The notes beneath the pieces were generated by a model. The model was given only the letters and a program-made list of their open reading frames with translations. It was not told the origin of the DNA and made no database searches. Both the position numbers and the translations under genes were made by a program. From contig BCHH01000003.1 of NCBI GenBank assembly GCA_001599595.1, positions 3,777,619 through 3,841,618 of the forward strand: a stretch of 64,000 bases of DNA. The letters run 5' to 3'. Source of the DNA: Beverwykella pulmonaria. Taxonomy: Eukaryota > Ascomycota > Dothideomycetes > Pleosporales > Melanommataceae. Positions 9,000 to 18,955 of the stretch are shown here, in pieces (position 1 is the stretch's first letter; every line of letters starts with the position of its first letter).

Positions 9000-10330
9000 A
9001 TTTTTCAATACTATCAATGGCGTAGGTGGTCCAATGATATGCTAGAGCATCGCCTTCCTGACGCCAGGTTGAAGGCAACCGGTAGCATCATCCCTAAGCT
9101 GAGAGGATTCAAGCTGCAAGGATTCAAGGAGCGTGTCGCTGCCGCCGCTGACGCTTTTCTTAATAGCTTCCCTCGCCCTCTTCCTCGCAGTTTTTAGTAA
9201 AGACAATCCCAACATCCAGAATTTGGCATGTCCCGAACGGCTCCATCTCGTCGAGCGCTTGCCGGCGTAGTAATAGCACTGTCTTCACATGTTAAGCGCC
9301 GGCCATAGCCAACCATAGCTGGCCTTTGATCAATCATTTACAGAGGTCAACATGTACACAAGCTTTTGAGGTATTAGCCTAGTTCTATTTAGTCCAAATT
9401 CTGTACTATCAAGGCTTGATGTAGTAGTCCGTACGCTATTACCTTTAGCTACCAGAGCCTCACTGGGCATCTCAAACACCAAGCAACGCGCGTGAGCCAG
9501 AGGCTCAGTCATCTCTCGTACGTGAGAGGATTCAAAGGCACGTAAGCTCATCACCTACCTTAGTTGTACAGTCGCTTGATCGACTCACTAAGGGCACTGA
9601 GAGAATGGTTTATGAGATAGTGTTACTACACGATCAAGTCTCTACCTTTCAGAAGGTTAATAAGGCCGCTACAGAGCGTAGAGAGCGCAAAAGGAAGCGG
9701 ATACAGAAGAAAGGGAGCTCAGTCAGGTGTGAGCCGGCATGCTACGACGCGCTGCAGCCGCTGCAGATAACCTATGTATATTGAAAAAGGATACTGTACA
9801 TACTACTCGACTTTAAATAGCTGTTGTATTGACAGTATTTTAATGCGTGGTTGAACTACTTGGTTGGCGAGGAGCGCAGCCCGCTTGCACAGTACAGGTC
9901 AAAAGTTTTAAACCACATGAAGGATATAGCGCGCAGAGCTACCTAGAGGCTCTCTACCAAGGTCTATTACCTTGCTATCGCCGCTGACATCTGTTTATGT
10001 GGGACAAAGCGAGCATACACTCGCACGTAGTGCGCAACTTCATGGAAGCTAACCACATCACAGTGGTTGACTGGCCAGCCTGCTCACCCAACCTTAACCC
10101 AATTGAGTACATGCGGTGGTTGCTTAAAAAGCTTATGCATAAGCGCTACCCACATTACAACAACTATAGTAGTGCTCAGGAAGAGTAGGATGGGTTTTGC
10201 GCTGCGTTGAAGAGATGCTGGCAGACCATACCAGGGAGGGAGATCAAGGTGCTCCTCATGAGTATGCCCTGCAGACTAGGAGCCTACAGAAAGGCATGAG
10301 GTAAGCATACGAAGTATTAGCACCTGATCT
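9000..10330 (+). mobile_element. Tc1/mariner and pogo transposase debris
   Basis: Bases 9570-9740 encode a Lys/Arg-rich tail (KGTERMVYEIVLLHDQV) like the C-terminus of pogo/Fot transposases. Bases about 9900-10305 encode a Tc1-type DDE C-terminal domain: IHSHVVRNFMEANHITVVDWP, then PNLNPIEYM. The catalytic sequence has stops (for example before FMWDKASIH and after YLE). No terminal repeats could be defined, so the element borders are approximate. Confidence 0.65.
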
Positions 10331-10544
10331 TCAATATACACTCATTTTATTATTCTCTATTTGACACTATGGTGCGGTGTGGTGGGCGGTTGCAATATAG
10401 GTTTGACTAGTTACTCTATGCGCAGCTCGCTTATGCAGTACGTTACGATAGGTCCTTCGCCACCAGGCACGTCAATCCCGTCACTCCACCAACGTCCTAA
10501 TGACTAATTAATCAATCTTTTATGTCAACTTGGGCTTGGGCTGT

Positions 10545-11873
10545 ATGCAACTCACTTCCAAGAAGTACAGCCGATGGCAACGCAGCTCCGTGAAAGGACC
10601 TAATAGTGCCCTGCTGGAGCCTACGAATGCCATGACACTCACGGCTGGCCCGTCGGGACCCCAACAACTAGACGATAATCCAGCCGAGAACCAAGCACAA
10701 TCGAGAAAATTGCAAACTGGTCGCCACATGTTCAGCTTGAAGCGCGTGGCACAATATAAGGCGGCCCGAAAAGACCAGTTCGAAAAGAGGCAACGGTCCC
10801 TCGCTATCGACCGCTCTCTCAAGAGACTCTGGAACCTGAAAGTCCAGAACGAATATAATGTTCTGCTTCTTGGTACTGACCACAAGGGGAAAAAAGAGGT
10901 TATGGAGGCTGTGAGGGGATTTCCGGAGGATACTTACACGATCGACGAGTTAGCAGGATATCGACTTACGATTTACAAGATTCTGATCGATTCTGCTAAG
11001 GCGCTGATTGGTGCTATGGATAAATTTGGGATAGTGCCAGAAAGTGACGAAAGCAAAAGCCATTGCACTTACCTGAAATATTTTGCTGTTCCTCCGGCGG
11101 ATCCACAGAAGCCCCTGGAACCCAAGGTTGGTGAAGCTGTCGCTGCTTTGAGGACGGACCCGTGTATTGCACAGGCAATGGAGCATTCGAATGATATTAG
11201 TATTTCGGAAGATTCATTTCAGTGCGTCACAGCAGCTTCTTTTCGACTAGTCTAAGTACTGATAGCTTGCAGCTTCATCAATTCCGCGCAACGGATTGCT
11301 TGTCCAGACTATCTCCCGACTCCCGCCGACGTCTCTCGGACGCGAACAACCGACAGCTTTCTAGTCCGCTATTCAATGAATAATCTCAGCATCCGACTCT
11401 TTGACTGCGGTTCTACAAGACACCGGAGTCGGAAATGGGCAGACTGCTTCGGGACGGCGGTCGAGATGGTCATCTTCGTGGCGGACCTCGCCTGCTACGA
11501 CGAGCCGTTATTCGGCGACAATTCCTTTACTAGAATGACGGAAACTCTGGCGCTTTTCGAAAGGACAGTCAAATATCGCTGGGCCAGGCGCATGCCGTTT
11601 GTGCTGTTCTTGAACAACGCACTCGAGTTTCGCGCGAAGCTGGGGCGAAGCCCGCTGGTAGATTACTTCCCAGACTACGCCGGCGACAACGACTACCATA
11701 GTGCTTGTATGTACATGATAGAACGCTTTGAAGGTGTTAGCGGCCGCGAGCGGAATGAGCAGATGTATGTTTTTATTACTTTGTCTTCCAACGCTGCACA
11801 ACTAGGTTCAGTATTCACGGCAGTTGCGAATCTTATAAGCTGTGCGAAACATCACATGGCAAGACCGTATTAA
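10545..11873 (+). CDS. G-protein alpha-subunit-like protein with degenerate GTPase motifs
   Basis: Two exons (10545-11221 and 11273-11873) joined by a 51-nt intron (GTGCGT...TTGCAG) give 425 residues. The fold order is that of a heterotrimeric G alpha: NEYNVLLLG (P-loop strand), an alpha-helical domain (ALIGAMDKFGI), PDYLPTPADVSRTRTT (switch I), LFDCGSTRHRSRKW (switch II), FLNN and a final VFTAV. Key residues are missing: the P-loop reads GTDHKGKK instead of GxGESGKS, the switch II Gly-Gln becomes Ser-Thr, NKxD is NNAL, and TCAT is TLSS. The N-terminus is about 90 residues longer than usual and has no Met-Gly-Cys start, since the in-frame codons before ATG 10545 are not ATG. This looks like a pseudo-GTPase paralogue. 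The intact frame argues against simple decay. Confidence 0.7.
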
Positions 11874-12982
11874 GGTCCTCTAGGATATTACAGAACCACG
11901 CGATGTAGATATACGTGATCCAATTTTGGAACCAGGTTCCTCTGAGCCCGTGATTCTCTTGGAGGAGCAGGGACGCGGAAACCCTCTTCCACTCCTTGTA
12001 CTACATCTTGGATCTAGTCTTGACCCATACAGGCTAGCTAATATCATCGCTATTGTTCCCTCCAAGTATCACAGCTGAATTGGCTTCGCGCGTGAACCCT
12101 AATATCCCAGGACAGTTGTCCCAGGACCTATGGTGGCAGATCGGTACCAGGGTTAAAGTTGGGGACTAGTACGATATCCGTACCGTGCCGGAGGGCGTAC
12201 CACTTACGAAGAACCACAACAGGGATCAGTACGGGCTACGTACTATTCCAAAGTTGGCACTATTGCGAAAGCGCATATAAGGGACCAGTACGAATGTTAG
12301 ACCATTACAAGAAATGCACGATTGACACCATTACTGAGAGTCTACCAGTACGAAAAGGGAGCACTTACTTTTTCATTACGAAATTGCTGCGTACCACTCT
12401 ATAGTTTGTACTATTACGAAGGTGCATATAGACTATTACGAGAAATTCATAAGAGCCTGTTTGGGCTCCTCGCCTTCCTCGCAATGTTTAACCCTTCCAC
12501 CCCCACAGCAGGGGGTGTGATTTTATAGAAGAGGTTCGAAGACTAATTACATAAAGGCAGAAAAACAGGCTAAGCCGGAAGAGACGACCGCCTAAACCTA
12601 AGGGGGAGTTACCTCGAACCACATCACAACCCAAAAGCGCTTCTTGCAGAGCACTTGGAAGGGATCGAGTGGATGTATGTCTGAATTTCCTCTTCATCAT
12701 TATTATCATAATCATCAACAACAGCTCACAGCAAGGGTATCTAGTCCGTGTACGCCAAAGAAATGGACAAACCCATGACCACCGCAAAATGATCCACTCC
12801 CCACTACCCACGACTACTCGAAGCAAGGGTATCTGCTCCGTCGACGCCGAAGAAATTAGCCACAGAGAAACGCGCCAATCGCCAAGTTTGTCAACATCCA
12901 AAACAGCCAGACCATGTCAGCAGCCACGTTTGACAACTTCCACAGCCGACAGAATGCGTCTCCGAGCCTTCGTTCCAATCCG
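11874..12982. other. Intergenic between two convergent genes
   Basis: Contains the degenerate short-repeat tract at 12195-12450 and the 3' flanks of the G-alpha-like and DUF7703-like genes. Long plus-strand frames over 12669-13304 are antisense to the latter gene and carry no family signal. Confidence 0.5.
12195..12450 (+). repeat. Degenerate short repeat, core ACCATTACGAA
   Basis: Variants of ACCAGTACGAA, ACTATTACGAA and ACCATTAC recur about ten times at roughly 17-24-base intervals. Copies are too divergent for a firm unit length. Confidence 0.45.
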
Positions 12983-14166
12983 TCAATACCCTCGCGCGGC
13001 AAAACCCACGTCTGAGCTCTCCCCTGAATCTCTCCACAGCTCCCGATTCCTCATCGAAACTGGTGCCATTTTCATGACCTCTGCATCCCGAGTCATTCCT
13101 TTTAAATTTCTCTCTGCTGGGACCGCGCCTGCTTCAATGTCCTCCTCCACAAACGTGTTTCCGAAGTCGAAGTCTTCATCGTTGCGTGCTATCCCCGTAG
13201 CGACCCCCTTCTCCTTCTTCACTCGGCCGTGTTTGAAGGACCGGTGGTTTAGATCCGAACTCGTCACTTTGTTCTGGCTTGCGTATGTGAGTTCAATGAG
13301 CTGATTGAGGATCTTGAACTCCATCTTCAGCTTGATGCTGTAGATCATTGCTTTGAAGACTGTGTGCATCTCGAAGTGTCCTTTGTATTGGACGACAAGC
13401 AGTGCTATGTCCATGGCAATGATGATCAGATTCATGCCAATCAGATGCCACAAAACTCGGCTAGTGTTCGGGCTTCGCTCCTCGGGAGAATCGAAAGTGA
13501 TACTGCTGGTGTGCTTGAAGATCTTTGCGGTCTCGTAGACGTAGAGGGAGGAGATGATGACCTCCTGACAGAAGAAAATAGTGATCTGGACATTCGTATA
13601 AATTTGGTATGGATGAACCCATATTCCAGAACTGTTGCTGTTGGCGCCAAGCGATAGTACAGTGATGGGGACGTGACATATAACCGCATCTACGATGATC
13701 ATCCCGAGAACCCAGCGTAATTTCTCGAGGCTAGGCAACACAAGATGCAGGCGTGAGTACAGCACGATTGATTGACCAGTGACCATCATACACCATCCGA
13801 TTATCACGAACACCATCGCGGTCATGATTCCCGCTCCTGGCTTCGCCACACCGAAAAATTTGAGCCTACAATAAAAACGTCAGCTAGGATGGACTAGCTA
13901 GTCAGATCTAGTCCTTGTCGCTGCTGTGGGAAGAGCGCGTAAGAGTAAAAATTCACATACATGAAGCCGAGGGTGTAGGGTACGATACCGATTGTGGATA
14001 TGAGGAGAGACCAGAAATAGAGACCCGAGCGGCGCTTGAACGCTGAGAAAATGATGTAGAGTAACTCGAGCGAGTTGTAAACAGCGACACCGCTAAACGC
14101 GGACATGGTCATTGTGAGGGCGGGTTTTGAGCCCGTGATGGAGCCCGAGAAGCCGTTAGATCCCAT
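12983..14166 (-). CDS. Fungal multi-pass membrane protein (DUF7703-like)
   Basis: Exons 14166-13961 and 13865-12983 with a 95-nt intron (GTATGT...TTGTAG) give 362 residues. The intron restores the conserved GFMLKFFGV junction. About seven hydrophobic segments lie in the first 240 residues, including LYFWSLLISTIGIVPYTLGF, VIIGWCMMVTGQSIVLYSRL and ILNQLIELTY. The tail is cytosolic-looking and charged. The YFW.LLI.T.GI pattern followed by MVTGQS.VLYSRLH is what I know from the DUF7703 family of fungal integral membrane proteins; function unknown. Topology resembles a rhodopsin-like or PTH11-like receptor, but sequence motifs of those are not seen. Confidence 0.7.
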
Positions 14167-15640
14167 GTCGGCGACGGGGCGTACCGACGGAACGCAACAA
14201 AGGGTTCTTTAGTTGTTGAAATTCAGGCGTCCAAGTTGAGGCTCCCCGCCGGGCAGGCGCGATCCGTGAGTCACGGGATGCCGTGGTGGTGGAGAGAAGT
14301 GAAAAATGCGCTCGCACACCACACACCACCCCCCGCCGCTTCGAAAATATGCGAGCCGTCTGAAGGTAATAGTCGATGTAGAGCAGCAAATTACTGATAA
14401 GGACTCGCAGAAGAAGGTCCTCGAGGGACAGACGACGAGTTTGGCCCATGAAACACTCGACGTGAGTGAAGAGTGACGGGTGAAAGGACAACACTCAAAC
14501 GAGGTTGGTGACCTTGGCGGAGACGAATACGACCGTGTAACCATAAGCCCAACCGCTCTAAGTGTCTGATGTAAGTCGTTGCTCTGTAGGCTGCATTTTG
14601 AAGGTGTTCGTGGAGGCTTTTGCGGCCTGCGCCTTGCAGCATCAGGCGTTTGCGGGCACGTTCGCTTCAGCTCGAGCTGGACTGCCTCAAGTGGCCCTTC
14701 AATCAAGCCTCCAGTTGCGCCTATCTCGTAACGACATTTAAGGACGCACTGTATGAGGAGGTGAAGGATTCGTGGCGCAAGCGGAGCCAATCTGCTGGAA
14801 AGAAGCGAAACTCAATTGTGCTATTGACCAATGAGAAAGCACCAATACCCAACCAATTGAGGAAGAAGACGGGACGAAAGATAAGGGTCAGCAGATCCCA
14901 TACCTCGATCTGGGGCTAGAAAATACAAATCCGGCAGCTGTCTCGCCAATCCAAAACGCCGGGAAACACTGGAGAAGACGTTGGAAAAAGTCTTACACGT
15001 GGCAAGAAGCGTTACGGGGTGACAGAACCCGCAACGCGATGGTGTGCAGCTGCGAATGATACGCGAAAGGGCCGGTCGCTGGACAAAAACACAATTGGGA
15101 AGTAGCAAGACAAGGATCATGCGGTCGGGAATACGAAGGTATAAGATCTGGACCTAATGTCCGAGATTCCGAAAAATCGCTTGGGACGGTCAGGTCCGAG
15201 GGCCAAGCATCGTTAGCATGAAGAAGGCGGGCAGGCGGGTCGGCTGGTGGCGGTTGGGGGCGTTTTGTTTTCCATACTGCGACAGATACACCAGAGATAT
15301 ATATACGAGTCTCCTGCATTAGCCAATGTGCCAGAAATGAGACAGGAATGATGCAATTCTTTCAGGTGATCGATGTCCCCAACGTATATGACAGCTCTGA
15401 CAGCGTGCGCGCAAAGAAACTTCTCAACATTCAGGAAGTGCTTCTCAAAAATTGGGTATCTTTCTACATGACTTGCTCAATTCTCAGCCGTAGCGTATAA
15501 TTCCTGCAGCGCACTGGGCCGAGCCGTCCTCCTCACACCAACGCTTATCTCCCGTGTCGACAAGCTTCCCCCCAGTCCGCATCGATCGCCCAGAACTTTG
15601 TATCAAAGCACTTTTGTCTCGCCCATCCTTAGGCTGTTGT
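14167..15640. other. Intergenic, 1.5 kb, no supported gene
   Basis: This is the promoter side of the DUF7703-like gene and the 3' side of eL6. Overlapping frames of up to 193 residues on the minus strand (14209-14790) have no recognisable domain and mixed composition, so they are left out. Confidence 0.4.
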
Positions 15641-16300
15641 TCAAAACACCATCTCATGCGGCCGGTCCTTGCTCTGCAGGCTGAAACTCGACCCCAGATA
15701 CGTCTCCAGATCCTTAACCTTCCGGATATTCGCGATTAGGGCCTTGTCCACCTTCTTCTGGTCTTCTATCCGCTGAGGATCCGTCTCCTTCTTCTGTGCA
15801 GCCTCGCCATCTTTGAAGAAGTCCTCTTCGCCTTTGCCGTCCTTCTTCTCCCTCGCCCAGTACTCATCCTTGCTCACGCGCTCCAATACTTCGTTATCCA
15901 CGCCGGCAATGTCCACAACGGTCGAGGTAGCGATGACGTAGCGGTGGTTGACCCGGCGGAGGGGCACACCGTTGGACTTGAAGGGTCCGGTTATGAGGAG
16001 TACGCCCTGGGACAGATTGCGGAGGAGAACGACGCGCTTTCCACGGAAGCGACCCGACAGGAGGATGAGGACTGTGCCTGGGGCGAGAGATTCGCGGTAT
16101 TTGGTAGGGTGGGCGGTTTTGCGGGCCTGGAGGTGAACAATTGTCAGTAACGCGTCACAATGGGCGTCGAAAGGTGCTCTCCATATAGCAATGCGTTCGA
16201 AGACACTTTGATATGGTTATCAAGGAGGTTGGAACCGTACCTTCTTCATTACAGCTTCATCCTCGGCGGGGTAGTACTTGGAAGCTCTCTGGTCGCCCAT
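15641..16300 (-). CDS. RPL6: 60S ribosomal protein eL6
   Basis: Two exons (16300-16241 and 16126-15641) and a 114-nt intron give 181 residues. Exon 1 encodes MGDQRASKYYPAEDEAVMKK and matches the start of yeast L6 in register. Exon 2 carries the eL6 hallmarks GTVLILLSGRFRGKRVV, GPFKSNGVPLRRVN, RYVIATST and the C-terminal SFSLQSKDRPHEM. It is a structural component of the large ribosomal subunit. The context CACAATGG around the start supports this ATG. The length is close to the family norm (about 176-205 residues). Confidence 0.93.
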
Positions 16301-16723
16301 TGTGTATTGATGAGATCTGTGAGGATCGATTGGTAAATAAAGCTCCCCAAGAATGCAATGGTAGGTAATTATCTTGAAGAGGGGTCTTATATGTAGGCAA
16401 ATTGGATCTGTTGTCTCGATCTCGAATTCAGAACCCAGACGTGCGACTCGCTTGCGTCGAGGGGCGCTAAACTATATAAGGATAGTCTGCAGATCAACCC
16501 AGGCTCAACTCACCCTCTCGCCAACGTCTAGTCGCGCAAGCTTCACGCATATGATCAAGTTCATTACTTCTAGAGAGCTGCATACTCCAAAAGAAAATCG
16601 ACCGGATCCTCTCAACCGCCGTATCCATCCTACTATTACCTTGCCGCCTTTCTTGCGTCGGCATCCCAACCCCTCTTCTTCACCATTCACTCTGTCTCCT
16701 TATACAGTGACTATCCCGTTTGT
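16301..16723. other. eL6 promoter region
   Basis: Lies between eL6 (reading away) and the stop of the MAPEG-like gene. Pyrimidine-rich stretches occur on the minus strand upstream of the eL6 ATG. No gene recognised. Confidence 0.4.
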
Positions 16724-17335
16724 TTAAATATGGGTGACCACTTGTTCCTTCAAGAGCTCGCCGGCCTTGAAGATCTGGAACAGCAAGACGCCAACTGAGG
16801 CCAGCCAAATTGCAGTGCACCATAAAGATTGCGCCTGGTTCGCCGCGTAAAGGTACGCGAGTGCATATCCAACACGTAGAGGCAAGAAGATGAGAACATA
16901 GAGGTCCAAGCAGTCCATGTATTCAACAGTTAGCTACTGGGGCCACTGGTCGTTCACGTATTGAGACTCACGGATGTTGGTGTCCGAAACGGTGCTGAGG
17001 ATGACCGCTGCGATGAGAAGGGGGAAATTCTCGAAGCTATTCTGGGAGAGTCCCTCGAGTTTCTGGAACTTCGCCCACGTTGCAGCTGGGACAGTCGTCG
17101 GCTTCACGATGTATTCGGTCGTCCATGGGCGGAGATTGTCGTAGGTCCAATTTTTGGCTTTGCCAATAATGTATAGCTGCGAATACGATTAGCCAGGATC
17201 ATTTGCGGGTGGGTATTCGACTACTGGACGATTTGTTGCGTAAAAATGAGGCACGACAGAGAGGCCCCAGTATACGATGAGGGCGTAAATTGTATAATTC
17301 GGTGGCTGCGTCGAGCCATAGTGGTCCAGCGCCAT
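16724..17335 (-). CDS. MAPEG-family membrane protein
   Basis: The proposed exons are 17335-17225, 17176-16991 and 16933-16724 (168 residues). Exon 1 encodes NYTIYALIVYWGLSVVPHFY, exon 2 ends with the MAPEG-like NSFENFPLLIAAVIL, and exon 3 has LPLRVGYALAYLY plus a final hydrophobic helix. Family members are microsomal four-helix proteins with glutathione-dependent or eicosanoid-related activity. The second intron is uncertain: a stronger donor GTGAGT at 16971 gives a frame clash, while the weaker GTTTCG at 16990 keeps frame and gives the usual spacing between ENFP and the RV-Y motif. A frameshift error is the alternative. Confidence 0.6.
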
Positions 17336-17507
17336 ATTTATTATTATCCGATTACGATGTGTTTGGGAGATGGTTGTGATGGATTCGCAGTTTTAATAAT
17401 GGTAGGTGTTAGGTGGGTAAATGGCGTAGCTCTCTTTGTATCAACCCCCTCGACCGTTTGCGGCCGTTCGCCATCTACAAGGCAACAAGGAAAATTGACC
17501 ACCTATG

Positions 17508-18955
17508 CCAGATCTTTAGAAGCTCGGCTGTACACCCTTGATTTCACCCTAGCAGCATTGACGGAATATGGATTCAGGAGGGCTTCAAGTGATTCGTCTA
17601 TCGCAGGCAGGGGTGTTATATACAGACTGCTAATGCGGGTATTTCGTAAGTTGCCATAAACGCAATGTGTTTGGGGAATTTACTAACAAAGCTACTCTGG
17701 CTGGTATCGTGGCAATTCAATATATGCGTTCTATTCATTCACTGTTCCTCCTGAGATGAAAAGGATTCAGCAATCTTTCTATCATGAGTGTGAGTACCGT
17801 CATACAAAGACACGGAAGATCGATAACCCGACCATAATTACGACGTGACACGAAGTAAACAGTCTTTTCTTTCCCCTAAAGCAACTAGACTTCCTTCAGT
17901 ATATGCTTGTGGGTGATTATATGAGCGCTGAATAGTGGAGTTTCATCGGGAGCGCTGTTTATGGGCCTGAAAAAGTTGGAGGACTTTTAGCAATTTCTCG
18001 ATGTGACTTCAACCACGTTTATCTGGAGGCACGCATCCACAAGCTTCGAACCGTGTACGAAATCCACGGCGCGAAGATTGTAGCCCTTATTTGGACTCAA
18101 TTTGATGCGCACGTCCTCTACGCCCCTCTCAAGGACGAAAAGCACCCCAGCGCAAAGTTCAACGAATGAAAGCTCTATGAGCTCATGCGCACATTTTACC
18201 CTTATATACTTCGCGGTGGTGACACCATGTTCTCGTTCGCGCTCAAGCAGAATACTCTGAAGGCTTACGAGAATTTGAGAGCAGAGATGAGACATATGTG
18301 TGAGAACATCAAAGGGAGGCACTTGTCTCACCTTGTTCAACACCTCATCGTCAATACGGACAAGGGAAAGAAGCTTTTGGAGCAACTTTTCGCAGGTAGC
18401 AAGAGTGTCGATGAGGTCACATCCTGGGCCATCCTGCTATCTGTAGGCATGGCTGTCTTTTCTTCACAAGCAGTAAGCCCCAAAAAAATCTAAAAAATCT
18501 CATGAATTCTCCAAATTCCACTGACAGCCTCGTCAAACTCACTCATATTCTGGATCTTTTCCTGGATGAACCGTTCTATTCCGCCCACTGATCCAAAATC
18601 CAAAAACTCCCCGCAAGCGTTCGACAAACTACGCAAGTGCACCATAGATACTCTACATCTGACTACGCCCCTCGCAGGCATGTTGCGGTATGCAGAAGCC
18701 AACTCTGTAGTTGTCGATGGCGCGCAACATCATCAAGGAGGGTGATCGTTTAGTATTCGACATGGCGTCAGCTTCCGTCGACCCTGAGAAATTCCGAGAC
18801 CCCAGAGAAATGAGATTGAACCGTCTGGAAAATAATTACATGTGTTTCCGCTCTGGAGGCCTAGGATATCGAATCGCTATCGTGGAACTAGCGGCACAAT
18901 TTCGCCTATTTGTCAAACTGAAAAATTTACGACGGGCTCCGGGTAGTCAAGGGTG
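17508..18955 (+). pseudogene. Ppo-type fatty acid oxygenase (peroxidase-P450 fusion) remnant
   Basis: Scattered frames match in order the end of the peroxidase domain and the P450-like domain of psi-producing oxygenases and linoleate diol synthases: LTEYGFRRASSD, GNSIYAFYSFTVPPEM, KIVALIWTQFD, EDVT-like DEVTSWAILLSVG, NIIKEGDRLVFDMASASVDPEKF and LKNLRRAPGSQG. The N-terminal peroxidase half is missing. Stops and frame changes interrupt it (for example within FNE-KLYELM). In the heme-ligand loop the family's G-P-H-x-C is shortened to SGGLGYR, so the cysteine is gone. It cannot be functional. Confidence 0.7.

Noticed and set aside
10530..10544. Upstream start giving an apparent MGLGCM myristoylation-like N-terminus for the G-alpha-like protein
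   Set aside because: The codon is TTG, not a normal nuclear start; the first ATG in frame is at 10545. The resemblance to G-alpha N-termini is noted but unsupported.
12669..13304. 211-residue plus-strand frame
   Set aside because: Largely antisense to the DUF7703-like gene; the rest is low complexity.
14209..14790. 193-residue minus-strand frame
   Set aside because: No family signal, overlaps other frames, and lies in the likely promoter of the DUF7703-like gene.
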